Positions 24,986 to 34,074 are shown, counted from the stretch's first letter. The stretch is 64,000 nt of DNA from UBA7374 sp965660635 (GCA_965660635.1 CBFIAS010000001.1:101106-165105), one strand, 5' to 3'. Made by a program: numbers and translations. Notes: generated by a model from the letters alone, not told the origin.

Positions 24986-25708
24986 ATGGCGAATCCGACT
25001 ACAAAGCTCACCTGGTGCAAAGCGCGCCTTGGCACAGACATGAACTGGTGGATCCACGAAATCAGCGACCCGATCCACTGGGACGTCGACGGGCTGGGCA
25101 TCATCGACCCGCGCCAGTTCCAATATCTCGTCGATCTGTTTGAGAACATGAGCGATTACGGCCTGCAGACCGACATCGTGGAAGAAGCCTTCTACACCTT
25201 CTCCATTGACTGCGTGGAGGAAGACAAAACCGTGATGCTCAAGCGGGTGAAGGATAACATCCTCGACTCGGATGAACAGTTGTTTGCCCTTCCCGACGTC
25301 CTGGACGAAGAAAAAAGCCCCTACGCAGATCTTATCGATCACGCCATCAAGCTGCGCGTCAAGATGCTCAACGACTTGATCGACTTTTCCCGGAAGCTGA
25401 CCGCTGAGGAACTCGAGGAAGAAATGCGCGAGGCACAAAACAATGACTTCATGGAGGGGCGGGCCACGCATTTCTTCAACGAGCTCAGCACCATTCTGGA
25501 ATATGTGCCGGAAGGATTTGAACTGGAAGAGGAGGATGCTCCGGCAGAAAAATCAGATGACGAAGAACTACAACAGGATCTTGCCGATGTCGAAGCCGCT
25601 CCGGAAGAGGACATCGAGGCAGACGAGACCATGAAGTGGGACGAGGAAGAAGAAGAATCCGCGGAAAACTTTGAAGAGACCACCTCTCCTCCCGAGGAAA
25701 AAGAGTAA
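24986..25708 (+). CDS. Conserved hypothetical protein with acidic C-terminal tail
   Basis: 240 residues of unknown family. The first 170 form a compact acidic alpha-helical domain (AFYTFSIDCVEEDKTVMLK; LIDHAIKLRVKMLNDLIDF) with an aromatic N-terminal stretch (MNWWIHEISDPIHWD). From about residue 178 the chain is almost entirely Glu, Asp, Ala and Ser and is surely disordered. There is no signal peptide or membrane segment, so it is cytoplasmic. It is a single gene, with a 215-base upstream region in which I see no clear promoter. An acidic tail of this kind would suit binding to a basic or nucleic-acid-binding partner, but that is speculation. Confidence 0.72.
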   Translation: MANPTTKLTWCKARLGTDMNWWIHEISDPIHWDVDGLGIIDPRQFQYLVDLFENMSDYGLQTDIVEEAFYTFSIDCVEEDKTVMLKRVKDNILDSDEQLFALPDVLDEEKSPYADLIDHAIKLRVKMLNDLIDFSRKLTAEELEEEMREAQNNDFMEGRATHFFNELSTILEYVPEGFELEEEDAPAEKSDDEELQQDLADVEAAPEEDIEADETMKWDEEEEESAENFEETTSPPEEKE

Positions 25709-25722
25709 CACCCCTTCGCGCC

Positions 25723-26421
25723 TCAAGCGCACAACCACTCCACCGCGCCCTCCAGGCCAAGCGAAGCGCGCAGGCGCCAGACAAGCACCAGTGCCGCCAA
25801 CAGGGCCACGGCTCGACGCAGGCGGGCCAGGCGGTTTGCGTCCAAGCGGAATTGCGCCCGCATGAAACCGGCTTGCGCCAACCAGAGCAGCGGTAAAGTG
25901 CCCAAGCCAAAGCCCAGGCCAAACTCCGCACCGCGGACAGCCGAACCGGTAAACAAGCAAAGCCCGAAAATCACATAGAGCGGCCCGCAGGGCAGCAATG
26001 GACTGGCCAACCCGATGCAGGCAGCCCGCAGCGACCGACCCAGGCCACCTGCCCGCCGGGTGCCCGCTTGATAAAACCTCCCGAGTGAAGCCGGCTTCGG
26101 CAGCCATTGATCCAGCCGGAAGGCCACCCCGAGAAAAAACAAGACCAGCACCCACGGCACTACCAGCGCGACCTGGGAAGATTCCAGAAAACCCAGCACC
26201 GAGCTGCCAAAACCTCCCGCCAAAGCACCAACAACCCCGTAGGAAAACAACTTGGCACCGTGATAAGCCGAGAGAACAACCGACGGGGAGGCCCTGTCGT
26301 CCTCCCCCCGGGAACCGAACGCACAGGAAAGCGGCCCGCACATGGCCACGCAATGAACGCTGCTGACCAGCCCGGCCAGAAGTGCTGTGTAGCCATTGTA
26401 GACTGTTTGATACTCGAACAC
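25723..26421 (-). CDS. UreH/SafE-like membrane transporter (COG2836 type)
   Basis: A polytopic inner-membrane protein with about six hydrophobic helices. The defining motif is at the start: YTALLAGLVSSVHCVAMCGP, with the H-C-x-x-M-C-G-P signature of sulfite-exporter/UreH-like proteins that often serve copper or cytochrome oxidase assembly. The GTG at 26421 gives 232 residues and a normal N-terminus. The frame is open to an ATG at 26541, but that would add 40 unlikely residues and leave only 14 bases to the divergent gene. A second motif, SPLLPCGPLYVIFGL, is also typical. No ccoGHIS or urease genes are near, so the transported species is unknown. Confidence 0.8.
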   Translation of the reverse strand: MFEYQTVYNGYTALLAGLVSSVHCVAMCGPLSCAFGSRGEDDRASPSVVLSAYHGAKLFSYGVVGALAGGFGSSVLGFLESSQVALVVPWVLVLFFLGVAFRLDQWLPKPASLGRFYQAGTRRAGGLGRSLRAACIGLASPLLPCGPLYVIFGLCLFTGSAVRGAEFGLGFGLGTLPLLWLAQAGFMRAQFRLDANRLARLRRAVALLAALVLVWRLRASLGLEGAVEWLCA

Positions 26422-26555
26422 CGCTGCCTTCCCACAAGCGACAGATCCGGGAAAAAGGCAAGTTTCCCCTGCCCATTGCCCTTCATGAAATTCAGGGTTG
26501 ATTAAGGTGGCGATCTCCCGTCCGGTGGCTAGCTTCACCATAAACCGAACCCGTC

Positions 26556-27632
26556 ATGCAGCCGGCACAGACCCAGCAACGCAAGCAGTTCTACCCGATC
26601 AACCAGTATTTCCGGGAATATCTCGGGGAGTACCACCGCGCCCATGCCCTGCCCGTCCTCTACGAGGACTTGCTGAAATACGAGGACTCCTTTCCCCTGC
26701 TAGACCGCGACAGCGAAGATACCCTCTGGCAGACCCTCATCTACGAGCAGCACTTTGGCCGCGAACTCTACGACGGCCTCAAGCGCATCTACGTGCTCCT
26801 GCGATCCGGCGGAGACGAGTCCGTCCTCGACAACCTCTACATCGACCGCGTTGATTTCTGCACCTTCGGCAACACCAAGCCCATGCGCGTGCGTATCGTC
26901 AACCAGTACAACGACAACCACGACTACTTCTACGTGAAGAAAGCCGACGCCTCACGCGTCTACGGCCTTGAACTCGAGCAACTCCTCTCCCCCAACGACA
27001 TCAACTTCATCGTCCACCAGGACACCCTCATTGAAGAGCACATCATCGGCCTGCCGGGAGACGACTTTATCCGCGACTACCTCCCCCGGCCGGATCTTCA
27101 TTCCGTCCGCCTGGCCAAGGAGTTCATCAAGTTCAACGAGCGCTGCTTTGTCCGCCTCCTCGGCGACATGCGCGCCTACAACTACGTTGTCCAGGTCAGC
27201 CCGGACTTCGACCAGAACCAGAACCGCGTGCGCGCCATCGACTTCGACCAGCAGTGCTACGAGGGCCGGCGCTCCCTCTACCGGCCACAGTTCTTCAAGA
27301 ACAACCGCCCCGTCGTCGAGCTCTGCTCGGAGTTGATCAACCTCGAGACCAGCCGCCAGTACCAGCGAGAGGAGCGCTCCCTCATCAACCGCCGGCTGAA
27401 CTTCGCTATCGCGCGCGTGCGGCAACTCCGCCAGTGCATGTGCCTCGACCAGATCTCCAGCGACGAGAAAATGAAGCAACTGCGCGACGAGCTCGCCCAC
27501 ATGCACCGCGACCACCGCTTCTACTTCTGCCACTCCATGGGCGACATCACCTTCCTCAACCTCACCATCACCCTCGGCCTCACCGGCGACCGGGCCTTCC
27601 TCCCCGAAGGATGCAACAGCACCGCCCGCTGA
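26556..27632 (+). CDS. Uncharacterised protein with kinase-like catalytic core
   Basis: No family is recognised for this 358-residue cytoplasmic protein, but its centre has the landmarks of a protein-kinase-like fold in correct order and spacing. A beta3-type lysine lies in DYFYVKKAD (128-129). An alpha-C glutamate may lie in YGLELEQLL (139 or 141). A hinge-like EEHIIGLPGDDF (160-171) follows. The catalytic loop is GDMRAYN, with Asp204 and Asn209 exactly five apart as in HRDLKPEN, and a DFG-like IDFDQ (Asp229) follows. No glycine-rich loop is obvious. The N-terminal 100 residues and C-terminal 120 are helical and unmatched. It abuts pheA tail to tail. Kinase activity is inference. Confidence 0.75.
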   Translation: MQPAQTQQRKQFYPINQYFREYLGEYHRAHALPVLYEDLLKYEDSFPLLDRDSEDTLWQTLIYEQHFGRELYDGLKRIYVLLRSGGDESVLDNLYIDRVDFCTFGNTKPMRVRIVNQYNDNHDYFYVKKADASRVYGLELEQLLSPNDINFIVHQDTLIEEHIIGLPGDDFIRDYLPRPDLHSVRLAKEFIKFNERCFVRLLGDMRAYNYVVQVSPDFDQNQNRVRAIDFDQQCYEGRRSLYRPQFFKNNRPVVELCSELINLETSRQYQREERSLINRRLNFAIARVRQLRQCMCLDQISSDEKMKQLRDELAHMHRDHRFYFCHSMGDITFLNLTITLGLTGDRAFLPEGCNSTAR

Positions 27633-28721
27633 CTACGGCTGGACGTTCGGATAGCTGCCCAGCCATTTCACGAAGGAGCAATGCCCCTCCAGTTCGCGCA
27701 GTGCCTCCCGCACCGGCTCGTCCTCGTGGTGGCCGACCAGGTCAATGAAGAAAATGTAGTCCCAGGCCTTCTTCCGGCTCGGCCGGGACTCGATCTTGCA
27801 CAGGTTGATCCCCCGCGAGGCAAAACTGTCCAACGCACGTTGCAGGGCTCCGCACTCGTCGCGCAAAGACAACACCAGACTCGTCTTGTCGCGCCCCCCG
27901 CCCAGAGGCTTCGCCCGGGTTGTGCCGATCACGAGGAAGCGCGTCACGTTGCCCGCCTTGTCCTGAATGCCCCGCTCCAGCACCTGCAAGCCGTACAAAC
28001 CAGCCGCCAGCTCGCTCGCGATCGCCGCCACCCCGGGCTCACGGCTGGCCAGTTCCGCCGCAGCCGCCGTGCTCGCAGCCTCCACCAACGACGCCTCGGG
28101 GAGATTGCGCCGCAACCACTCCCGGCATTGGCCCAGCGCCTGGTCCTTCGAATGCACCGCCTGCACTGAGCCCAAGTCCGAGCCCGAGACCAGGCAGTGC
28201 TCGATCGGCAAATAAACCTGCGAGCAAATCTTCAACTCCGACTCCACCAGCCGGTCCATCGAGTGGAAGACCGCGCCCTCCGTGGAGTTCTCGATCGGGA
28301 TCACACCGTAATCCGCATCCCCCTGCTCCACCTCTGCAAACACGTCCGCGATGGTCTTCATCGGCCGGTAGTCCAGGCTCGCCCCGAAACTGCGGATCGC
28401 TGCCTGGTGCGTGTACGTCGCCTCCGGACCGAGGTAGGCAATGACCAACTGCTTCTCCAACGAGATGGAGCCGGAAATCACCTCCCTGTAAATTGCCCGC
28501 AGCGTCTTCTCCGGGATCGGGCCGGGATTGAGAGCTGCGATCTTTTCCATCACATGCGCCTCCCGTGACGGGTCGTAGAAGTCCGCCCCGTTCGCGTGCT
28601 TGATCCGGCCGATCTCCACGGCGTGGCGCACCCGCTCGCAAAGCAGGCGCACGACATCGCGGTCGATCGCGTCGATCGCCTCCCGGTTCTCAGCCAGTCT
28701 TTTTTGGATATCCTCGGACAT
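27633..28721 (-). CDS. pheA: Bifunctional chorismate mutase / prephenate dehydratase
   Basis: The P-protein turns chorismate into prephenate and then phenylpyruvate for phenylalanine. ATG 28721 gives 362 residues. Domains: an AroQ-type chorismate mutase helix bundle (AIDAIDRDVVRLLCERV; EIGRIKHANG) over residues 1-90, prephenate dehydratase (YLGPEATYTHQAA; GVIPIENSTEGAV; DKAGNVTRFLVIG) over about 95-275, and a C-terminal ACT domain with the Phe-binding ESRPSRKKAWDYIFFID. Feedback control by phenylalanine is therefore likely. The gene is convergent with, and directly abuts, the kinase-fold gene. Confidence 0.95.
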   Translation of the reverse strand: MSEDIQKRLAENREAIDAIDRDVVRLLCERVRHAVEIGRIKHANGADFYDPSREAHVMEKIAALNPGPIPEKTLRAIYREVISGSISLEKQLVIAYLGPEATYTHQAAIRSFGASLDYRPMKTIADVFAEVEQGDADYGVIPIENSTEGAVFHSMDRLVESELKICSQVYLPIEHCLVSGSDLGSVQAVHSKDQALGQCREWLRRNLPEASLVEAASTAAAAELASREPGVAAIASELAAGLYGLQVLERGIQDKAGNVTRFLVIGTTRAKPLGGGRDKTSLVLSLRDECGALQRALDSFASRGINLCKIESRPSRKKAWDYIFFIDLVGHHEDEPVREALRELEGHCSFVKWLGSYPNVQP

Positions 28722-28771
28722 GTCGGGCAAATGCTCCTCAATTCAAATACCGCAACCAAGGCGGCCCTCTG

Positions 28772-29554
28772 TCAAGAAACCTCCGGAGGAGCCAGATTGC
28801 CCGCCGCGTCGCTTTCCGCGTTTTCCCGCTGCCAGTCAATCTCCGCATAGGGCTCTTCCAGCGGTAGCTCTGCCGGATCCGGCTCACGCGCCAGGCCGAC
28901 ATCCTCATCGTGCAGCGGCTCCTGCGGCTCCTCGCTCTTCCGCATCCAGTCGTCGATCTGGTGGTTGCTCAAGACATCCGAAGCCGGCAACTCGTCCAAC
29001 TCCTTGATCCCGCAAAACTCCAGGAAGCCATCCGTGGTTCCGTATTGGATCGGGCGGCCCGGCAACTCCGCGCGGCCCGTCACCTGCACCAGTTCCAACT
29101 CAATCAACTTGTTCAACGGCCCGTCCGCAGACACCCCCCGGATCGCCTCGATCTCCGCCCGCGTGACCGGTTGCCGGTAGGCCACGATCGACATTGTCTC
29201 CATCGCCGCAGGGCTCAATCGCAACGGACGTGGCTCGCCCCGCAGCAAACGCACAAAGACCGCGTACTGCGGCGCCGTGGCCAGATGAAAGCCCGACGGC
29301 CCCTCCACCACGCGATAAGCGCGATCCTCCTGCTCCGCCGCCCCCATCAACGAATCCAGCGCTTCCCGCAAAGCCGCCTCCCCGGGCTTGTCCGCAACCG
29401 GCGCAACCGCTTCCTCATCCGCTGCTTCACCGTCCGCGGCTGCCACCTGCTCTTCGTGGTGGCGGGCAAACAACTTCACCAGATCCCGCATCGGGATGGG
29501 CTCGGCAGTCGAAAGCAGCAAGGCTTCCAGGATCTTCTTCAAATCAGGTTCCAT
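28772..29554 (-). CDS. scpB: Segregation and condensation protein B
   Basis: ScpB is the winged-helix kleisin partner of the SMC-ScpA complex that organises and segregates chromosomes. ATG 29554 (260 aa) starts with LKKILEALLLSTAEPI, the usual ScpB N-terminus; the frame extends further upstream without sense. Landmarks: GFHLATAP, PLRLSPAAMETMSIVAYRQPVTRAEIEAIRGV, and GRAELPGRPIQYGTTDGFLE. The C-terminal 60 residues are an acidic extension not seen in minimal ScpB. scpA is not adjacent. The gene is divergent from ilvD with about 120 bases between starts. Confidence 0.93.
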   Translation of the reverse strand: MEPDLKKILEALLLSTAEPIPMRDLVKLFARHHEEQVAAADGEAADEEAVAPVADKPGEAALREALDSLMGAAEQEDRAYRVVEGPSGFHLATAPQYAVFVRLLRGEPRPLRLSPAAMETMSIVAYRQPVTRAEIEAIRGVSADGPLNKLIELELVQVTGRAELPGRPIQYGTTDGFLEFCGIKELDELPASDVLSNHQIDDWMRKSEEPQEPLHDEDVGLAREPDPAELPLEEPYAEIDWQRENAESDAAGNLAPPEVS

Positions 29555-29674
29555 ATGCAAAAACAGTGATTCAGCTGTCAAATTGGTAAAAAGCTTGTTG
29601 TCGGCAGAGCCCAAATCCATTCAATCCGGACACTCCGCGCAACGAGAAAGAAAAACTAAACGCAGCCACCCGCC

Positions 29675-31399
29675 ATGCAAGCACCCAATCCACGCCCCCA
29701 CTCCGCCGCCGTCGTCGACGGCAACGACCGCGCCCCCGCCCGCTCCATGCTCCGCGCGGTCGGCTTCCAGGACGAGGACTTTACAAAGCCGCAAATCGGT
29801 GTCGCCAGCTCGCCCAGCGATCTCACCCCCTGCAACATGCACCTCGGTGAACTCGCCGGTCACGCCACCAACGGCATCAACAACGCGGGCGGCAAAGCCG
29901 TCAACTTCAGCACCATCACCGTCTCAGACGGCATCTCCATGGGCACCAAGGGCATGCGCTACAGCCTCGTCTCCCGTGATGTCATCGCAGACTCAATTGA
30001 AACAGCCACCGCCGCCGAGGGTTTTGACGGCCTCGTCGCCATCGGCGGCTGCGACAAGAACATGCCCGGATGCATGATCGCCATCGCCCGGCTCAACCGC
30101 CCCGCCGTATTCGTCTACGGCGGCACCATCCTGCCCGGATTCCTCCCCGGCAAGGAAAACGACGCCTGCAACGCCATGGACATCGTCTCCGTCTTCGAGG
30201 CCGTCGGCAAGCACGCCAAAGGCGCCATCAGCGAAGAAGAACTCAAGCAGGTCGAGAAGCACGCCATCCCCGGCCCCGGATCCTGCGGCGGAATGTATAC
30301 CGCCAACACCATGGCCAGTGCCATCGAGGCCCTTGGCATGAGCCTTCCCGGCAGCAGCGCCCAGATCGCCGTGGGCGAGGCAAAACGCAAAGACTGCGAG
30401 CAGGCCGGAGCAGCCGTCGTCGAAATGCTCCGCAAAGGCATACAGCCTCGCGACATCATGACCCGCAAGGCTTTCGAAAACGCCATCACCACTTGCCTCG
30501 CCCTCGGCGGCTCGACCAACCTCATCCTCCACCTGCTCGCCATCGCGCACTCCGCTGAAGTCCATCTCACCCTCGACGACTTCGCCGAAATCGGGGAGCG
30601 CACCCCCCTGCTTGCCGACGTAAAGCCATTCGGCCGCTATAACATGAGCCACCTCATTCGCGTCGGCGGCATCCGCCCCATGATGAAGCGCCTTCTCGAC
30701 CGCGGCCTCCTCCACGGAGATTGCCTCACTGTGACTGGCCAGACCATCGCCGAGTCCCTTGCAGACGTCGGCCCCTACCCGTCCTACCCCGATGAGCAGG
30801 ACATCATCCGCCCCTGGGACGACCCCATCAAGGAAAGCACCCATCTGCGCATCCTCCGCGGCAACCTCGCACCCGATGGCGCCGTCGGCAAAATCACCGG
30901 AAAGGAAGGCCTCCACTTCAAGGGCACCGCCAAGGTCTACGAAAGCGAGGAAGACGCCCTCACCGGAATCCTCCGCGGAGACGTGCAGTCTGGCGACGTA
31001 GTCGTCATCCGCAACGAAGGCCCTGTCGGCGGGCCCGGGATGCGGGAGATGCTCTCTCCCACCAGTGCCGTCGCCGGTCGCGGCCTCATCAAGGAAGTCG
31101 CCCTCATCACCGACGGCCGCTTCTCCGGAGGCAGCCACGGCTTCGACGTCGGCCACATCACCCCTGAAGCTGCCAAGGGCGGCCCCATCGGCATCGTCCG
31201 CGACGGTGACACCATCGAGATTGATGCCGTCAAGAACACTATCGACTTGTGCATCGAGCCCGCTGAATACGAGGCCCGCATGTCTGCTTTCCAGCCTGCC
31301 GGAGCAGGGGAAACCCGCGGCGTACTCGGCAAATACGCCGCGCTCGTCGCCACTGCTTCTGAAGGTGCCGTCACCGACAAGATCTCACCCGGTAATTAA
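29675..31399 (+). CDS. ilvD: Dihydroxy-acid dehydratase
   Basis: IlvD dehydrates 2,3-dihydroxy acids in valine, isoleucine and leucine synthesis with an iron-sulfur cluster. The 574-residue length fits the shorter [2Fe-2S] branch. Cluster cysteines are in GGCDKNMPGCM and GPGSCGGMYTANTM; SGSAGRGL-type catalytic motifs appear as VAGRGLIKEVALITDGRFSGGSHGF. The start ATG 29675 directly precedes QAPNPRPHSAAVVDG, normal for the family. It is followed 27 bases later by pgi, so the two may be co-transcribed although their pathways differ. Confidence 0.96.
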   Translation: MQAPNPRPHSAAVVDGNDRAPARSMLRAVGFQDEDFTKPQIGVASSPSDLTPCNMHLGELAGHATNGINNAGGKAVNFSTITVSDGISMGTKGMRYSLVSRDVIADSIETATAAEGFDGLVAIGGCDKNMPGCMIAIARLNRPAVFVYGGTILPGFLPGKENDACNAMDIVSVFEAVGKHAKGAISEEELKQVEKHAIPGPGSCGGMYTANTMASAIEALGMSLPGSSAQIAVGEAKRKDCEQAGAAVVEMLRKGIQPRDIMTRKAFENAITTCLALGGSTNLILHLLAIAHSAEVHLTLDDFAEIGERTPLLADVKPFGRYNMSHLIRVGGIRPMMKRLLDRGLLHGDCLTVTGQTIAESLADVGPYPSYPDEQDIIRPWDDPIKESTHLRILRGNLAPDGAVGKITGKEGLHFKGTAKVYESEEDALTGILRGDVQSGDVVVIRNEGPVGGPGMREMLSPTSAVAGRGLIKEVALITDGRFSGGSHGFDVGHITPEAAKGGPIGIVRDGDTIEIDAVKNTIDLCIEPAEYEARMSAFQPAGAGETRGVLGKYAALVATASEGAVTDKISPGN

Positions 31400-31426
31400 T
31401 CCAAAACCAAACACCCTTCGATCGCC

Positions 31427-33004
31427 ATGTCCACCTGGGAACGCTTCAACAAGTACTACCTGCAAAACAACGAGCTCGAACTCGCCCTCGACATCAGCCG
31501 GATCGATTTCGACGACGGCTTCCTCGAGCAGATGGAGCCGGAAATGCAGGCCGCCTTTGACGCCATGGAGGCTCTGGAGGCAGGCGCCATAGCCAATCCC
31601 GATGAGAACCGCATGGTCGGCCACTACTGGTTACGCGATGCCGCCCGGGCCCCCGACCCGGCCATTCGCTCCGAGATCGAAGCCTGCCTCACCGAAATCC
31701 GCGAAATCGCCGCCGACGTGCACACCGGCAGCATCGCAGGAGCCGACGGCCCATTCGACAACTGCCTGATCATCGGTATCGGCGGTTCCGCGCTCGGCCC
31801 CCAGTTCGTAGCCGACGCGCTCGGCTGCCCCCGGCGTGACAAGCTCCGCCTGTTCTTCTTTGACAACACGGACCCGGACGGCATTGACCGCACCCTTGCT
31901 GCCCTCGAAGGCCAGCTCGGGCGCACCTTGAGCATCGTCATCTCAAAATCCGGTGGCACGCCGGAGACCCGCAACGGCATGCTTGAGGCGCAAGCCGCCT
32001 ACCGCGCCGCCGGCCTCGACTTCGCCCGGCACGCCATTGCCGTAACCGGAGCAGGCTCAAAGCTCGACGCCGTAGCCGAGGCCGGGCACTGGCTCCATCG
32101 CCTGCCCATGTGGGACTGGGTCGGAGGGCGCACTTCCGAACTGGCCGCCGTCGGCCTCCTCCCCGCCGCCCTCCAGGGCATCGACATCGACCGCATGCTC
32201 GCCGGGGCCGCAGCGATGGACGCCGCCACACGCAAGCGGGAAACAAACGCCAACCCCGCCGCCCTCCTTGCCCTCATGTGGCATCATGCCACCGGCGGCA
32301 AGGGCGCCAAAGACATGGTCGTCCTCCCCTACAAGGACCGTCTCATGCTCTTCTCAAAATACCTCCAGCAACTCGTCATGGAGTCTCTGGGCAAGGAACT
32401 GGATCTCGACGGAAACACCGTCAACCAGGGCATCGCCGTCTACGGCAACAAAGGCTCCACCGACCAGCACGCCTATGTCCAGCAACTGCGCGAAGGCGTG
32501 CACAACTTCTTCGTCACCTTCATCGAGGTGCTAAAAGACCGCTCCGGCGAATCCATCGAAGTTGATCCCGGCACAACCACCGGCGACTACCTCCAAGGCT
32601 TCTACCTCGGCACCCGGCAGGCATTACACGAAAACGGCCGCCAGTCCATCACCATCACCATCGACGCCGTTACCCCGGAGGCCATTGGCCGTCTTATCGC
32701 CCTCTTCGAGCGCGCCGTCGGGCTCTACGCCAGCCTGGTCAATATCAACGCCTACCACCAGCCCGGAGTCGAAGCTGGCAAGAAGGCTGCCGCCGGAGTG
32801 CTGGAGTTGGAGGGCGACATCCTCTCCGCGCTCCAATCCGGCCCCGGCAAGGCCCGCTCCGCCCCGGAAATCGCTGCGCAGCTCGGCTGCCCGGATGATG
32901 CCGAAACCATCTTCAAGATCCTCAAGCGCCTTTCCTTCAATAATCGGGGCATTCAGCTTGAAAAGGATGGCTCGCCTGTAGAGACTACCTTCTCAGCCGT
33001 ATAA
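31427..33004 (+). CDS. pgi: Glucose-6-phosphate isomerase with C-terminal extension
   Basis: Pgi interconverts glucose 6-phosphate and fructose 6-phosphate. The sugar-phosphate isomerase landmarks are present: IIGIGGSALGPQFVADAL, VISKSGGTPETRNG, DWVGGRTSELA, and the active-site segments GNKGSTDQHAYVQQL and NINAYHQPGVEAGKKAA. The last 65 residues (GDILSALQSGPGKARSAPE onward) extend past the enzyme fold and look like a small winged helix. Similar tails are, from memory, known in cyanobacterial-type Pgi of about 525 residues. Its place after ilvD may reflect only compact packing. Confidence 0.95.
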   Translation: MSTWERFNKYYLQNNELELALDISRIDFDDGFLEQMEPEMQAAFDAMEALEAGAIANPDENRMVGHYWLRDAARAPDPAIRSEIEACLTEIREIAADVHTGSIAGADGPFDNCLIIGIGGSALGPQFVADALGCPRRDKLRLFFFDNTDPDGIDRTLAALEGQLGRTLSIVISKSGGTPETRNGMLEAQAAYRAAGLDFARHAIAVTGAGSKLDAVAEAGHWLHRLPMWDWVGGRTSELAAVGLLPAALQGIDIDRMLAGAAAMDAATRKRETNANPAALLALMWHHATGGKGAKDMVVLPYKDRLMLFSKYLQQLVMESLGKELDLDGNTVNQGIAVYGNKGSTDQHAYVQQLREGVHNFFVTFIEVLKDRSGESIEVDPGTTTGDYLQGFYLGTRQALHENGRQSITITIDAVTPEAIGRLIALFERAVGLYASLVNINAYHQPGVEAGKKAAAGVLELEGDILSALQSGPGKARSAPEIAAQLGCPDDAETIFKILKRLSFNNRGIQLEKDGSPVETTFSAV

Positions 33005-33083
33005 CCTTCCGCGGCTAAAATTCACTACCAATGGGCACCCGGCTAGTTCCGGCGTGCTCTTACCCTGCAACCCAAACAGTCCC

Positions 33084-33911
33084 ATGAAGCACATTGCATC
33101 GATCCTTGCCGGTGTAGCCTTGGTCGCCGCCGCGGCTCTCGGCTACCTGTTCTACAGCACAAACAACAAACTCGCTGAAACAACCAGCCAGCTCAATGCC
33201 TCCCTCAGCGCGGAAGCAGCCACCAAGGCTAAACTGGAATCCGCCAACAGCAACATCCAGACCCTTGAGGACAATCTCGCGGGCGAGCGCAAGTCCCTTG
33301 CGGACACCCGCAAGCTGCTGGAAGGCACGCGCACAGACTTGGCCCGCCAAAAGCAGGACAACACCCGGCTGAACCAGAATCTGACCGAAGCCGCCAGCAA
33401 GGCCGGCAAACTGCAAGAACAGAACCAGTCCCTCGGCAGGCAACTCGCAACCATGCGCAACGAGCTAACTGGAAAGGAAGACAGCAACGACCGCATCGCT
33501 GAACTGGAAGAGCAACTCCTTGCCATGGAAAAAGCAAATAGCGAAATGCAGCAGAAAATGATACTGGCCGAGTCCAATGCAATTGCCGTGGGCGGACCGC
33601 TCGAATCCAGCGAGGAAAAAGCCCCCGCAATTTCCTACCGCTTCAACAACCGGCCCGCTGTGCAGCCTGCCACCCTCGGGCCCGAGGTGACCATCGTCTC
33701 CACCCGGTCCAAGGATGGCATGCTTGTAATCGAAGCATCTGGTGAAGCCGCCCTCGAACCGGGATCAGAAGTCCTCCTCGTCAAGAACTTCAAAGCCCTT
33801 GCCAAGATTCGTATTTTCGACTCCAATAAGGGACAGTATTTCGCCAACATCCTGCCCGACCCGGCTCCGGCAAGGCTGGCTGACGGCGAAATTGTCCAGT
33901 TCCTCCGCTAG
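33084..33911 (+). CDS. Membrane-anchored coiled-coil protein
   Basis: From ATG 33084 (275 aa) an N-terminal membrane segment or signal anchor (SILAGVALVAAAALGYLFYS) is followed by about 150 residues of heptad-patterned coiled coil (LAETTSQLNASLSAEAATKAKL to ELEEQLLAMEKANSEMQQKM). A globular C-terminal domain contains VTIVSTRSKDGMLVIEASG and VLLVKNFKALAKIRIFDSNKGQYFANI, a beta-rich fold. The protein probably faces the periplasm. The family is not recognised. A small lipoprotein gene follows 13 bases later and is likely co-transcribed. Confidence 0.78.
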   Translation: MKHIASILAGVALVAAAALGYLFYSTNNKLAETTSQLNASLSAEAATKAKLESANSNIQTLEDNLAGERKSLADTRKLLEGTRTDLARQKQDNTRLNQNLTEAASKAGKLQEQNQSLGRQLATMRNELTGKEDSNDRIAELEEQLLAMEKANSEMQQKMILAESNAIAVGGPLESSEEKAPAISYRFNNRPAVQPATLGPEVTIVSTRSKDGMLVIEASGEAALEPGSEVLLVKNFKALAKIRIFDSNKGQYFANILPDPAPARLADGEIVQFLR

Positions 33912-33924
33912 TCCGTTCCCTCCC

Positions 33925-34074
33925 ATGCTCCAGAAAATCTCCGTTCTCATCGCCCTGCTCGCAATAGCATTCGCCCTCTCCGGCTGCTTCAACAGCACAG
34001 AGGACGAGCAGACCGTGCCGTGGGGACGGCCCGCGTCCTGGGAGGGCGGGGCTCCAGGCATGGGTGGCTTCTAG
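33925..34074 (+). CDS. Small lipoprotein (49 aa)
   Basis: A 49-residue ORF begins with a signal peptide and lipobox ALSGC (Cys20), then NSTEDEQTVPWGRPASWEGG and GAPGMGGF. The tail with two Trp and many Gly is distinctive and seems conserved rather than random. The mature protein would be only 30 residues, lipid-anchored. It sits 13 bases after the coiled-coil gene and just before rsmI. Role unknown. Confidence 0.65.
   Translation: MLQKISVLIALLAIAFALSGCFNSTEDEQTVPWGRPASWEGGAPGMGGF

Noticed and set aside
29993..31156. 387-residue antisense ORF over ilvD
   Set aside because: Its frame mirrors the strong codon bias of ilvD; the ilvD product has every family motif, so the antisense frame is a shadow.
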